From assembly GCF_003382685.1 (NCBI RefSeq), contig NZ_KZ859510.1, positions 47,699-111,577 of the forward strand: DNA of 63,879 nucleotides, read 5' to 3'. Under the pieces are notes generated by a model. It saw only the letters and a list, made by a program, of their open reading frames with translations, was not told the origin of the DNA and made no database searches. The stretch comes from Halorussus litoreus (GTDB lineage: Archaea; Halobacteriota; Halobacteria; Halobacteriales; Haladaptataceae). The translations under genes were made by a program, and so were the position numbers. Shown in pieces: positions 35,301 through 44,105 of the stretch (its first letter is position 1; every line of letters begins with the position of its first letter).

Positions 35301-35600
35301 TACGTCGACACCCAGCTCAGCGAGGACATCGAGAGCGAGGGGTACGCCCGCGAGGTCGTCCGCCGCGTCCAGGAGATGCGCAAGGAGATGGGTCTGGACA
35401 TCGAGGAGCGCGTGCGCCTCGACCTCGACATCGCCGACGACCGCGTCGCGGACCTCGTGGCCGAGCGCATGGACCTCGTCCGCGAGGAGGTCCGCGCCGA
35501 CGAGGTGGGTGCGGTCGAGGACGGTCACCGGAAGACGTGGGAGGTCGAGGGCGTCGAGATGGAGATCGCGGTCGCCCCGCTGGCAGAAGCCGAGGCCTGA
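32373..35600 (+). CDS. ileS: Isoleucyl-tRNA synthetase
   Basis: This class I aminoacyl-tRNA synthetase charges tRNA-Ile with isoleucine (1075 aa, normal for archaea). The HIGH-type motif is AAHMG near residue 55, in PPYTSGAAHMGTTWNKT. The KMSKS-type motif is GMSKSKG near 613. An editing domain (CP1) with TTTPWTIPANTF lies near 225. The C-terminal anticodon-binding region contains RKLRWPVQRV. The start is MSRFGEVDEQYDPD. It stands as a single gene. Confidence 0.97.
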   Translation: MSRFGEVDEQYDPDTVEDRVFSYWDEVDAYEKTVEHREGEERFFFVDGPPYTSGAAHMGTTWNKTLKDAYIRYHRMLGYDVTDRPGYDMHGLPIETRVEEKLGFENKKDIEEFGEENFIAECKSYAEEQLEGLQSDFQSFGVWMDWENPYKTVDPEYMEGAWWGFKQAHERGLVEQGQRSISQCPRCETAIANNEVEYEDVEDPSIYVKFPLRDREGSLVIWTTTPWTIPANTFVAVDGEVTYQQVRAEKDGEEEVLYLAKACVEDVLSEGRYDDYEVDAEFTGEEMVGWTYDHPLREEVPDHPDGEDALQVYTTDYVEVDRTGLVHSAPGHGEEDFERGRELGLDIFCPVDGDGVYDDSAGEYAGQFVKDADDEIIADLEEKGLMLHAGTTTHSYGHCWRCDTGIIQIVTDQWFITITDIKDELLDNIEDSEWHPQWARDNRFRDFVEDAPDWNVSRQRYWGIPIPIWLPEDWDGSMETAIVVGDREELAERVDQDVDPDEVDLHKGTVDDLTITVDSTEAEDAAEDGTTYTRVGDVFDVWLDSSVASWGTLDYPSEQENFDELWPADLIMEAHDQTRGWFWSQLGMGTAALGEIPYDEVLMHGYANMPDGRGMSKSKGILVDPHEVIEEYGTDPMRLFLLSANPQGEDMRFSWDGTEAMQRDLNILWNVVRFPLPYMRLDEFDPEETTLEDVDDDLELVDEWVLSRLQTVEDEMTAHWDDFRQDKALDVLLDFVVEDVSRFYIQVVRERMWDEADSASKRAAYATFHELLSELVALFAPYAPFVAEELYGKLTGETGYDSVHMLEWPEPDEYWRDARLETDVTLLRAVEEAGSNARQQAERKLRWPVQRVVVTAADERVVEAVERHGDLLADRLNAREIQLVDPGEDWGELHYSATADMSVLGPAFGDDAGRVMQALNDAEVAEPTLAALESAVEDATGLDAGLTDEMVEVVRETPEGVTGVGFDTDGDRRGVVYVDTQLSEDIESEGYAREVVRRVQEMRKEMGLDIEERVRLDLDIADDRVADLVAERMDLVREEVRADEVGAVEDGHRKTWEVEGVEMEIAVAPLAEAEA

Positions 35601-35651
35601 GACGGCTGCCATCCACGTTTTCGCAGTCCCGTGTAGTCACAATCAATTCTC

Positions 35652-36596
35652 TCACTGCGTCCCGCGAACCCCGAGCGCGTCGGCGAGATCGCCAGCCACG
35701 TCCCTGATGGCCTCGCGAGCCCGGTCGACATCGCGGAACGTCATGAAGCCGTGGACCATGTCCTCGTAGTTCTCGTAGCGCGTGGGAACCTCGTCGCGGA
35801 CGAGCTGTTCGGCGTAGGCCCTGCCGCCGTCGCGCAGCGGGTCGAACCCGGCGGTGACGACGGTTGCGGGGGCAACGCCAGACACGTCACCGGCGTTCGT
35901 CGGGTCGGCGTAGGGGTTGCGCTCGTGGACCTCGCTCTCGTAGTAGCAGTCCCGGAACCACTCCAGATCGGCCTCGTCGAGGACGATGCCAGCGTTCTCT
36001 TCGACGGACTGTTGGCCCTCCTCGACCCCGATACCCGGGTAGAGGAGCGCCTGATACTCGATCTCGGGACCGTCGCGCTCGGTGGCCATGAGCGCGGCGA
36101 CCGCGGCGAGCGCCCCGCCGGCGGAGTCGCCCGCGACCGCGATCTTGCCGTCGCCGTTCACCGCGTCGGGGTTCGCGGCCACCCACTCGACGGCGGCGTA
36201 GGCGTCCTCGACCGCCGCGGGAAACGGATGCTCGGGTGCGAGCCGGTAGTCCACCGAGAGGACGGCACAGTCGCTTGCGCGCGTGAGATGCCGGCAGAGC
36301 CACTCGTGGGTGGCGATGCTCCCGAGGACGTACCCGCCGCCGTGGAAGAAGACGACCGTGGGGAACGGCCCGTCCGCGTCCGGGAGGTAGAGCCGGGCGT
36401 CGAGGTCACCGGCGGGGCCGGGAATCGTCCGGTCGACGGTCGCCCCGACGGCCGGAACGTTGCGGTTCTGAATCCACACCGTCGCGCGGCTGAGGAGACG
36501 GAGTAGCTTGAGGCCGCGGCGGCTGTGGGGCATCGGTATCCGTTGTTGACGTTCGACCGCTTGCTCGGCCTGCGGGTCGATCTCGTCGGCACGCAT
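35652..36596 (-). CDS. Alpha/beta hydrolase (HSL/type IV carboxylesterase family)
   Basis: This 314-aa esterase has the oxyanion-hole motif VVFFHGGGYVLGS, nucleophile elbow VAGDSAGGALAAV, DPLRDGGRAYAEQL with the acidic triad residue, and a C-terminal VHGFMTF with the catalytic His. It probably hydrolyses short acyl esters in the cytoplasm. There is no signal peptide. It is convergent with ileS. Confidence 0.94.
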   Translation of the reverse strand: MRADEIDPQAEQAVERQQRIPMPHSRRGLKLLRLLSRATVWIQNRNVPAVGATVDRTIPGPAGDLDARLYLPDADGPFPTVVFFHGGGYVLGSIATHEWLCRHLTRASDCAVLSVDYRLAPEHPFPAAVEDAYAAVEWVAANPDAVNGDGKIAVAGDSAGGALAAVAALMATERDGPEIEYQALLYPGIGVEEGQQSVEENAGIVLDEADLEWFRDCYYESEVHERNPYADPTNAGDVSGVAPATVVTAGFDPLRDGGRAYAEQLVRDEVPTRYENYEDMVHGFMTFRDVDRAREAIRDVAGDLADALGVRGTQ

Positions 36597-36739
36597 ACCT
36601 GACGGTTGTTCGAGCCGAGACTAAGACTCTCCGGTCCGAGTACCTCTCTGTTGGCGGCTACGACAGCAGAACTACACTCCTCGAACGAGTACCGGTCGGG
36701 GTAGCAAGGGACGAACGGGGGAGTCCGAAAGAGTCGAAC

Positions 36740-37597
36740 CTACAACCTCTCGGCGAGCACCGGCGCGACCGACACCTCGCTCACCGGCCGCTCGATGGTG
36801 TCGGTCCCGTAGATCGCCCCGACGCCAGCTCGCGAGAGCTTCGAGAACGCGTCGGCGGCGAGCATCGGGTGGACGCAGGTCACGAACACCCTGCTCGCGC
36901 CTCGCTCCTGCAGGATCTCGACCGCGCCGGACATCGTCGACCCCGTGGCGATGATGTCGTCGGTGACCACCACGTCCCGGCCCGCCACGTCGGCGTCGCT
37001 GGGAGAGAGTTCGACCTCCGAGCCCGACAGCCGCTCCTTCTCGAAGTAGTCGACCTCGCCCGTGCCGTACGAGTCTCGGACCGCCTGCGCGATGTCGAGC
37101 GCGCCGTCGTCCGGCGAGAGAAAGAGGGGGTCGGCGAGGGCCGCTGGGAGGGGTTCGGCGAGTCGGCCCGCGGCCCCGACGGGTTCGGCGGGCACCTCGA
37201 AGAAGTCACACACCGCGTTCTCGTGGGGGTCGACGGTCAGCACGCGGTCGGTCCCCGGGGAGATCGCCCGGGCCATCGCTCGCGCCGAGACGGGATGGCC
37301 CGCCTCGAACGCCTCGTCCTGTCGGGCGTAGCCCATGTACGGAAGGACGGTGACGACCTCGCGAGCACCCCACTCGCGGGCGGCGTCCTGCAACTGGAGC
37401 AGTTCCACGAGGGCGTCGCTGGAGGCAGTCGAGGCGACGACCACGGCCCGGCCGCCGTTGAGGTCCGCCACCTCGGGCGCGCTCGCGAGCAGTTCGCCGT
37501 CGGGGAAGCGCTCGTACTCGACGCCCGCGAGCGGTACACCGAGTTCTGCGGCCAGTTCCGCCGCGAGCACCTGCGAGGCGGAGCCGCTGAGGATCAT
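36740..37597 (-). CDS. prs: Ribose-phosphate pyrophosphokinase (PRPP synthetase)
   Basis: This enzyme makes PRPP from ribose 5-phosphate and ATP for nucleotide, histidine and tryptophan synthesis. It has 285 aa, the archaeal short form. The ATP-binding flexible-loop segment YARQDEAFEAGHPVSAR and the PRPP loop VVVTDDIIATGSTM are intact. I chose MILSGSASQVLAAEL as the start; an upstream Met (37636) would add a Pro-rich extension with no family match. The propeller gene lies immediately upstream in the same orientation. Confidence 0.94.
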   Translation of the reverse strand: MILSGSASQVLAAELAAELGVPLAGVEYERFPDGELLASAPEVADLNGGRAVVVASTASSDALVELLQLQDAAREWGAREVVTVLPYMGYARQDEAFEAGHPVSARAMARAISPGTDRVLTVDPHENAVCDFFEVPAEPVGAAGRLAEPLPAALADPLFLSPDDGALDIAQAVRDSYGTGEVDYFEKERLSGSEVELSPSDADVAGRDVVVTDDIIATGSTMSGAVEILQERGASRVFVTCVHPMLAADAFSKLSRAGVGAIYGTDTIERPVSEVSVAPVLAERL

Positions 37598-37663
37598 ATC
37601 CGAGGGGTGGACGCCGGGGGGTAAATCGGTTTTCACTTCAGCCGCCGCAGTCGCGGTCCCCGG

Positions 37664-38542
37664 TCAGGGCGCGGCGACCCCCCGGACCCCGCGCAATCCG
37701 AGGATCTGGTAGTTCCAGCCGTCGCCGACCGATAGCAGGAACGTGCCGTCCTCGGTGACCGCGTATGCGCCCGTCGGATCGGTTTCGCCGTGATCGAGCG
37801 CGATGACCTCGCCGTCCACCGGCAACTCTACCTCGTGCCATTCGACCCCGTCTGCACCTCGGTCCTCGCGTGCGAGCAAGCGGCCGTCCGCGCGTGCGGC
37901 GTGCGCCCACTCGGGAATCCCAGCCACTCCTTCCGTCGACTCCTCCACGGATCCCCCCGCCGACCGCTCTCCGGCGCTGACCGCCCGGAACTCACCCTCG
38001 AGTTCGTCCAGCCAGCCGTTGCCGAGCCGGTACAGCCCGTCCGCGGTCGCGGCCCGCGGCGCGCCGCGGGCCGCGACCGCGCGGGCGTCGTCGAGGCCGA
38101 CGTGTCGGAGGCTCGTACCGGTGACTCGATAGACGCCCGATTCCGCGGCGAGGAAGTCGCCGTCGATGGCTCGCACGTCGTCCAGTTCGCCGAGAGTGGT
38201 CCAGTCGTGACTGTCGCCGCACTCGATTCGGCCGTCCTCGTGGGCCACGAGCAGGTCCCCGTCCGAGAAGCCGACCGCGACCGCCGGGCCGACTCCGAGC
38301 GCTTCGAACTCGGTGTCGTCCTCCCCGGCGGTGCCGACCAGCACGTCCTCGTCGGTCGCGACCGCGACGCGGCCGTCGCTCCCGGCTGCGTCGCGGGCCG
38401 AGCACTCGCGAGCGAGGCCGAATTCGCCCACGAGGTCGTCGGAGGTGTCCACGCGGGCCACGCCGAACTCGCCGACCACGTAGACGGGCCTCGGCCCCTC
38501 GCTGGCGTCGTACACCCGCTTCTCGTCGATGCTGATGCCCAT
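37664..38542 (-). CDS. HVO_0234-family beta-propeller protein
   Basis: This 292-aa protein starts MGISIDEKRVYDASEG. Repeated short strands of the type GVYRVTGTSLRHVG, DGLYRLGNGWLDEL and GTFLLSVGDGWNYQI suggest a propeller. The family is named after a Haloferax volcanii protein. There is no signal peptide, so it is probably cytoplasmic; function unknown. It precedes prs by about 65 nt and may share a transcript. A 40-bp perfect palindrome lies in the gene. Confidence 0.88.
   Translation of the reverse strand: MGISIDEKRVYDASEGPRPVYVVGEFGVARVDTSDDLVGEFGLARECSARDAAGSDGRVAVATDEDVLVGTAGEDDTEFEALGVGPAVAVGFSDGDLLVAHEDGRIECGDSHDWTTLGELDDVRAIDGDFLAAESGVYRVTGTSLRHVGLDDARAVAARGAPRAATADGLYRLGNGWLDELEGEFRAVSAGERSAGGSVEESTEGVAGIPEWAHAARADGRLLAREDRGADGVEWHEVELPVDGEVIALDHGETDPTGAYAVTEDGTFLLSVGDGWNYQILGLRGVRGVAAP
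38042..38081. repeat. Perfect 40-bp palindrome inside a CDS
   Basis: Positions 38042-38061 are the exact reverse complement of 38062-38081, with no spacer and GGCGCGCC at the centre. It encodes part of the DARAVAARGAPRAATADG stretch of the propeller protein. Confidence 0.97.
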
Positions 38543-38631
38543 ACTCGGAGTGGCGGCGGCGAGGCGTGAAAGCTTTCGGATTTGCGGCGTAATTTCGGAG
38601 AGGGAGCTACCGTCTCTGTGATTCGCGAGAA

Positions 38632-38790
38632 GCTAGCTATTGCTTGAGCCTCTGAGAACCGCACCGCACGGCACCGCGACCGCACCGCACGACACCACCT
38701 GGTACCGCGACCGCCCCGCACGACACCGCAACCGCACCGCGCCCCGTACCTCCCCGCCGCGCTCGCGCAGTATTGCGCGAGCGCGGCGCA
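38632..38790 (+). repeat. Dispersed palindromic element, unit d (solo)
   Basis: It starts GCTAGCTATTGCTTGAGCC, continues with ACCGC-type repeats, and ends in a 15-bp perfect hairpin (arms 38755-38769 and 38774-38788, loop GTAT). No facing partner is present. It lies between the divergent propeller and glmM genes. Confidence 0.87.
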
Positions 38791-38980
38791 TCCTGTGGTC
38801 TGATGAGTTCGACGCGTTCCCGGGGGAATGGTTCACGGGCGCGGGACGGAATGTCGGCGAAACCTCGGTACGACAGCCCTCCGGCCTGGTCGCGGCGACC
38901 AGTAACTTTTACACTATTTCCGCATCTGAAAATAAGTCAGAAATCCGACCGGAGGAACGCTGCTCGTGGTCGCGCTCCGG

Positions 38981-38990
38981 AATAACTTTT
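38981..38990 (+). promoter_or_regulatory. TATA box for glmM
   Basis: AATAACTTTT is centred about 29 nt upstream of the glmM ATG. Confidence 0.55.
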
Positions 38991-39014
38991 GCCCGTGGGT
39001 CCTGACCCTCGCAC

Positions 39015-40379
39015 ATGAAAGTGTTCGGGTCCAGCGGCACTCGGGGGGTCGCCAACGAGGCGCTGACTCCCGAGTTCGTACTGAAGGTAGCCAAGGCGGC
39101 GGGGACGGTATGGCGGACCGAGCGCGTGGCGGTCGCTCGCGACACCCGCGCGACCGGGCGGATGCTCGCCGACGCGGCGGCCAGCGGGCTCGCCAGCGTC
39201 GGCGCGGACGTCGACCGCCTCGGCGTCGTCCCCACGCCCGGCCTGCAGGCGTACGCCGAGCGTGAGGGCGTCCCCGCGGTGATGATCACCGCCTCGCACA
39301 ACCCGCCGCAGTACAACGGCGTCAAACTGGTCGGCGCGGACGGCGTGGAACTCGCCGTCGAGGAGTTAGAGCGCATCGAGCAGAAGTTCCTCGCCGAGAC
39401 GTTCGAGACGGCGGCGTGGAGCGCGACCGGCGAGAGCAGAGCCGTCGAGGGCGTCCGCCGGGCGTACGTCGACGCGCTGCTTGAGGCGGTCGACCGCGAG
39501 ACCATCGCCGACGCCGACCTCACCGTGGCGCTGGACCCGGGCCACGGCGCGGGCTCGCTCACCAGCCCGGAGTTCTTCCGGAAGCTCGGCTGTCGCGTCG
39601 TCACCGCCAACAGCCAGCCTGACGGCCACTTCCCCGGCCGCGACCCCGAACCCGTCCCCGAGAACCTCGGCGACCTCGGCCGACTCGTCGAGGCCACCGA
39701 CGCGGACGTGGGCGTCGCTCACGACGGCGACGCCGACCGCGCCATCTTCTACGACGAGAACGGCGAGTACGTCGAGGGCGACGCCACCCTCGCGGCGCTC
39801 GCGGCCGCGGAACTCGACCCCGGCGACTCGGTCGTCTCGGCGGTCAACGTCTCCCAGCGCCTCGTCGACGTGGCCGACGATCAGGAGGCGTACCTCGAAC
39901 TCACGCCCATCGGCTCGACCAACCTCATCACTCGCATTCGGGAGCTCCGCGACGCGGGCACCTCTGTCCCGGTCGCCGGCGAGGGCAACGGCGGCATCTT
40001 CTTCCCGAACTACCGGCTGGCTCGCGACGGGGCGTTCACCGCCGCACGATTCCTCGAACTGCTCGCCGACCGCCCGGCCAGCGAGGTCGTCGCGCCGTAC
40101 GACGGCTACCACAACGTCCGGGTCAACATCGCCTACGACACCGACGCCGAGCGCGACGCCATCCTCGGCGCGGCCGAGCGCGAGGCCGAGCGGAGCGAGG
40201 CCGACACCACGACGCTGGACGGCTACCGCATCGACTACGGCGACGCGTGGGTGCTGGCCCGCCCGAGTGGGACGGAGCCGATGGTCCGCATCTACGCCGA
40301 GGCCCGAGATACGGCTCGGGCCGAGGAGCTAGCGACCGAACTGGAGGGGAAGCTCCGGGCCGCGAAGGACGAGGTCTGA
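39015..40379 (+). CDS. glmM: Phosphoglucosamine/phosphohexomutase
   Basis: This alpha-D-phosphohexomutase (454 aa) interconverts hexosamine or hexose 1- and 6-phosphates for nucleotide-sugar synthesis. The phosphoserine loop is ITASHNPPQYNG with catalytic Ser94. The metal loop is HDGDADRAIF, the sugar-binding loop GEGNGGIFFPN, and the phosphate-binding loop RPSGTEPMVRIYAEA. The start is MKVFGSSGTRG. Whether GlcN, Glc or Man is preferred cannot be told from sequence; glmM is the usual haloarchaeal assignment. Confidence 0.92.
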   Translation: MKVFGSSGTRGVANEALTPEFVLKVAKAAGTVWRTERVAVARDTRATGRMLADAAASGLASVGADVDRLGVVPTPGLQAYAEREGVPAVMITASHNPPQYNGVKLVGADGVELAVEELERIEQKFLAETFETAAWSATGESRAVEGVRRAYVDALLEAVDRETIADADLTVALDPGHGAGSLTSPEFFRKLGCRVVTANSQPDGHFPGRDPEPVPENLGDLGRLVEATDADVGVAHDGDADRAIFYDENGEYVEGDATLAALAAAELDPGDSVVSAVNVSQRLVDVADDQEAYLELTPIGSTNLITRIRELRDAGTSVPVAGEGNGGIFFPNYRLARDGAFTAARFLELLADRPASEVVAPYDGYHNVRVNIAYDTDAERDAILGAAEREAERSEADTTTLDGYRIDYGDAWVLARPSGTEPMVRIYAEARDTARAEELATELEGKLRAAKDEV

Positions 40380-41003
40380 TTATACGCCGCTGACACGGGT
40401 ATCGACTACAACCAGCTCTCGAAGTATCTCGACCGGCTCTCCCGGCTTCGGTTGGTCGAACAGCGCGTGCCGATAACCGAACGGAAAGAGCGGAGCAAAC
40501 GGAGCCAGTATCGCATCCGTGACCCGTTCTTCCGATTCTGGTTCCACTTCGTCTACGGTACCGGCGATCGGTACGACGAACTCGGCGACGACGCCTTCGA
40601 GACGCTGATCGAACCGGAGCTGGCGGACTTCGTGAGCAGGCCGTTCGAGGAGCTGTGTCAGTCCGCCCTCCGAACGCTCTACCCGGAGTACACCGTCACG
40701 GACACCGGCCAGTGGTGGTACGAGGATCACGATATCGACGTGGTCGGACTGACGACGGGAGATACGCTGATCGCCGGCGAGTGCAAGTTCCAGCAGTCAC
40801 CGCTCGGATACGACGCGCTCTCGAAGCTCCAGCGTCACGTCGACGAACTGCGATGGACGCCCGACGACGGCTCGGACAGGGTCGAGCAGTACGCGCTGTT
40901 CTCCCGTCGCGGGTTCAAACGGTCGGTCGAGGAGGCCGCCGAGGAGCGCGACGACCTCCGACTGTTCACGGTCGAAGACGTCGTCGAGGCGCTGAACGCC
41001 TGA
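40380..41003 (+). pseudogene. 5'-truncated archaeal ATPase (only winged helix plus DUF234 remains)
   Basis: Translated from 40379 or so, the frame reads GIDYNQLSKYLDRLSRLRLV, the winged-helix region of archaeal AAA ATPases, followed by RIRDPFFRFWFHFVYG and the complete DUF234 domain (DIDVVGLTTGDTLIAGECK, a nuclease-like core). The N-terminal P-loop ATPase domain of about 250 aa is absent: glmM ends directly where the homology begins. A TTG/GTG start near 40452 could still express a 183-aa DUF234 protein. Probably a remnant. Confidence 0.8.
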
Positions 41004-41050
41004 TCCCCGTCGTTTCTACCGGAGTCAACGTATCTACCGGACTCAACGAA

Positions 41051-42211
41051 TCACCGCTCCGGGTACTCGTCCAGCGCGGCCTCCAACCGCTCCTTCCCCT
41101 CGCGCAACTCCGTCAGTTCGTCCTCGACCGCGCCGCTCGCCACCTTCTCGCGCTCGGCCTCGGAGAGTTCGGTCTTCGCCTCCGCGGCGGTCCGCAGCCG
41201 CTCGAACCGGGCTTCGTCGCGGACGACCGACTGGACCTCCCGCAGGGTCGCGACCACGTCCTCGTCGGCGAACCGCGAGACGACCGACACGAGTTCGTCG
41301 ACGCGCCAGCGCAGGTCGGCGGCCGACTTCGGCGGCCAGTCGAGTTGGAGCGGACTGGCGTCGAGGCGTTCGAGGTACGTCTGGTTGGTCGCCACCGCGC
41401 GCTTGAGCGCGGTCGCGTCGTCGACGTAGTGGTCGAGCTTCGAGTTCGAGTAGCCGGCGTACTTCAGCAGGTCCGGGATGGTCTCGGTCCCGGCTTCGCT
41501 CGACTCGACGTACTCCTTGAGGTTGTCGGGCGGTTCGCGGTACTCGACAAGCGAGTAGTCACGGGTCGCGGCCACGAAGTCGAGCACCTCGCGAGCGCTG
41601 GCCTCGGACCTGAACTCGGCGAACGCATCGCTCACGGCCTCGTCGTAGCGCTGGAGGGGTTCGCGTATCTCCTCGACCGGGGCGTCGAGGTCGGCGTCGC
41701 CGAGTTCCAGCAGGCGCTCGCGGTCGGCGACCTCATCGGTCAGGTCGCCGATGGCCGACCGGATCTCGCGGCGGACCTGCCGGTAGTTTTCCCGGGCTTC
41801 GCGGCGCTCGTCGAGCAGCCCCGCCACCTCGCTCGCGGGCGCGAGGCCGTCGCGAGCGCGCTCGAAGTCGCCCTCGTTCAGTCGGTTCTTGTCGACGTGC
41901 TCCTTGGCGGCCTCGAAGGCCTCCCGCTCGGCCAGGTCGTCGGCCAAATTCTCGACCAGCGAGGTGAAGTTCGACTTGAACTCCATGAAGTTCTTGAAGT
42001 TCTCGCGGCCGGTGCCGGTGGCCTTGCCCTCGTAGCGGTCGAGCAGGTTGGTCGCGCGGTCGTGGGCGTCGGCGACCTGCTCGACGGTCTCCTCGCCGTA
42101 GTCGGCGATGCGCTCGTCGACTGCGTGGTACTCGTCGTCGGCCGCTTCGAGCGCGTCCAGCAGGTCGTCGGTCCGAGAGGTGGTCGTCGGGGGGTGGTTC
42201 GTAGAACTCAT
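41051..42211 (-). CDS. Coiled-coil haloarchaeal protein (DUF7118-like)
   Basis: This 386-aa cytoplasmic protein starts [16 protein letters not shown]. It is almost entirely helical and highly acidic, with long coiled-coil stretches such as EREAFEAAKEHVDKNRLNEG. There are no catalytic motifs. Its ATG overlaps the hisI stop by 1 nt (TGATG), so it is translated from the hisI message. Function unknown. Confidence 0.85.
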   Translation of the reverse strand: MSSTNHPPTTTSRTDDLLDALEAADDEYHAVDERIADYGEETVEQVADAHDRATNLLDRYEGKATGTGRENFKNFMEFKSNFTSLVENLADDLAEREAFEAAKEHVDKNRLNEGDFERARDGLAPASEVAGLLDERREARENYRQVRREIRSAIGDLTDEVADRERLLELGDADLDAPVEEIREPLQRYDEAVSDAFAEFRSEASAREVLDFVAATRDYSLVEYREPPDNLKEYVESSEAGTETIPDLLKYAGYSNSKLDHYVDDATALKRAVATNQTYLERLDASPLQLDWPPKSAADLRWRVDELVSVVSRFADEDVVATLREVQSVVRDEARFERLRTAAEAKTELSEAEREKVASGAVEDELTELREGKERLEAALDEYPER

Positions 42212-42615
42212 CACTCGTACACGTCGTCGGGGTCGAACAGTTTCTCGCCTGCCGTCTCGCCGTCGAGCGTCCGGTGGAAGCAACTCTCGTGGCCGGTGTG
42301 ACACGCGCCGCCCTCCTGGTCGACCAGATAGAGGAGGGCGTCGCCGTCGCAGTCGACCCGCACGTCGCTGACGCGCTGGACGTGCCCGCTACTCGCGCCC
42401 TTCTGCCAGAGCTCGTCGCGGCTCCGCGAGTAGTAGTGGGCGAGCCCGGTCTCTCGGGTCTTTGCGACCGCCTCCGGACTGGCGTACGCGAGCATCAGCA
42501 CCGCCCCGTCGTCGGCGCTCTGGGCGACCGCTGGAATCAGTCCCGTCTCGCCGAAGTCGAGGTCGACATCGAACTCGGCGCTCTCGCCCCCTTCGGGGCG
42601 TGCGGCGTCGCTCAT
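42211..42615 (-). CDS. hisI: Phosphoribosyl-AMP cyclohydrolase
   Basis: This is a histidine biosynthesis enzyme that opens the purine ring of phosphoribosyl-AMP. It has 134 aa. The conserved segments are [41 protein letters not shown], and [13 protein letters not shown] with the zinc Cys residues. I chose the start [10 protein letters not shown]; an earlier in-frame Met adds a stretch without family similarity. It is separated from hisB and hisA by 7 kb. Confidence 0.95.
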   Translation of the reverse strand: MSDAARPEGGESAEFDVDLDFGETGLIPAVAQSADDGAVLMLAYASPEAVAKTRETGLAHYYSRSRDELWQKGASSGHVQRVSDVRVDCDGDALLYLVDQEGGACHTGHESCFHRTLDGETAGEKLFDPDDVYE

Positions 42616-42811
42616 GCCGTGGGGTTCGGCCTTCCCGGCGATATGCTTTGTGTGTCGGGAGTGGGGTATCGCGGAGGGAAATCGTCCCGCTTCGAGCATA
42701 GCAGTCCCAACTCGGCCGGCGGTTGCGGGCGGTCGCGCGTGTAGAACTATTCAATGGACTCGTCTACGCGGATTCGAGGGTACATGTAGTTCGGCGTCGT
42801 CCCGGTGAGCC

Positions 42812-44089
42812 ATGACACGGTGGCGGCTCGTCGTCGGGGTGGTGGTGCTCGCACTGTTCGTCGTCGCGGTACCGGTCGCGCCGGTGCTCGCGCAGGACGG
42901 CGGAGATTCGGGCGGGGCGGACGACGCCGGTGGGGAGGCGGGCGAGGAGAGCGAAGGCGGCATCGAAGGAGCGATTCAGTCGGTCGTCGAAGGGCAGGGG
43001 CTCCTCGGCGCGGTACTCGTGTTGTTGGCCGGCGCGCTCCTGCTGACCGCCTGCGTCGAGAAGCTCATCAGCTACCTGACTCGCGCAGCGCTCGGGCTGA
43101 AGACGTCGCTGTTCGCGCTCGCCATCCTCTTCACCGGGTTCGAGTTCGACGACACGATTCTGGCGCTCGTCCTCTCGGCGGGCGACCTCGAAGGGGCCGC
43201 GCTCGGGACGGCGCTCGGCACCGGCCTCGCCATCGTCGGCGTCACGCTCGCGCTCGCGGCCGTGGTCCGCCCGTTCCCGGTGGACCTGCCGGCCGACTAC
43301 GTCGCGCTGTTCGCGCTCGCCCCGCTGGTGCTCGTCCCGTTCGTCCTCCTCGGGACGCTGACGTTCGTCCACGGCCTCGCGCTGCTGGGCTTTTTCGTCC
43401 TGACGTTCGGCTACATTCTGGTCCGGGAACAACGCCGGGACGTGCCCGTGTTCCGGAACACCGACCTCGGCGAACAACTCCGCTCGGACGGCGGGTCGGC
43501 GACGGTCGAGAGCGCCGCCGGGCCGGCAACGGTCGAGGGCGACGGCGGCTTCACCGGAGACGCTGCGTCCGCCTCGGTGGCAGACATCCCGGAGGACCGC
43601 CTCGTTCGCGGTCGCCCCGCAGCGGGGTGGCTCTGGCTCGGGCTGGCCGTCCTCGCGCTGGTGGGCATCGTCGCCGCGTCGATGCTGCTGGAGGCCGGTT
43701 CGGAGGTCGTTATCGAGGGGTTCGGCATCGAGGGGACCGTCTTCGGCGCGACCGTCCTGACGCTGATCCTCACGTTCGAGGACGTGATGCTCACGCTCGA
43801 ACCGGTCCGCCGGGGCGTGCCCGAGATCGGCGTCGGCAACGTCATCGGGAGCGTGCTGTTCTCGGTGACGGGCAACGTCGGCGTCATCATGCTGCTGAGC
43901 GACCTCGCCATCTCCGCGTCGGTGCTGACGTTCCACCTCCCGGCGGTGATCGTCGTGACCGCGCTCGCGGCGTCCTTCTTCTACGAGGGCCGCGTGAAGC
44001 GGTGGCACGGCGTCCTGCTGGGCGGCCTCTACGTCGCCTACTGGGCCATCGCGCTGGTCGTCTTCGGCGGGGTCCCGCTCGGCGGTTGA
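42812..44089 (+). CDS. Sodium/calcium (CaCA-type) exchanger family protein
   Basis: This 425-aa membrane protein has an N-terminal signal-like helix, then an acidic Gly-rich segment (about 28-50) and about ten helices. The alpha-repeat regions are FTGFEFDDTILALVLSAGD with GTALGTGLAIVG, and FEDVMLTLEPVRRGVPEIG with GNVIGSVLFSVTGNVGVI. A cytoplasmic loop (about 205-265) is acidic and variable. It probably exchanges sodium for calcium or another cation; the family match is moderate. Confidence 0.82.
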   Translation: MTRWRLVVGVVVLALFVVAVPVAPVLAQDGGDSGGADDAGGEAGEESEGGIEGAIQSVVEGQGLLGAVLVLLAGALLLTACVEKLISYLTRAALGLKTSLFALAILFTGFEFDDTILALVLSAGDLEGAALGTALGTGLAIVGVTLALAAVVRPFPVDLPADYVALFALAPLVLVPFVLLGTLTFVHGLALLGFFVLTFGYILVREQRRDVPVFRNTDLGEQLRSDGGSATVESAAGPATVEGDGGFTGDAASASVADIPEDRLVRGRPAAGWLWLGLAVLALVGIVAASMLLEAGSEVVIEGFGIEGTVFGATVLTLILTFEDVMLTLEPVRRGVPEIGVGNVIGSVLFSVTGNVGVIMLLSDLAISASVLTFHLPAVIVVTALAASFFYEGRVKRWHGVLLGGLYVAYWAIALVVFGGVPLGG

Positions 44090-44105
44090 GTGCCGGTGAG
44101 AGCGC

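Noticed and set aside
40314-40336. 8-bp inverted repeat near the end of glmM as a terminator
   Set aside because: It lies well inside conserved coding sequence, is short, and lacks a following T-run.
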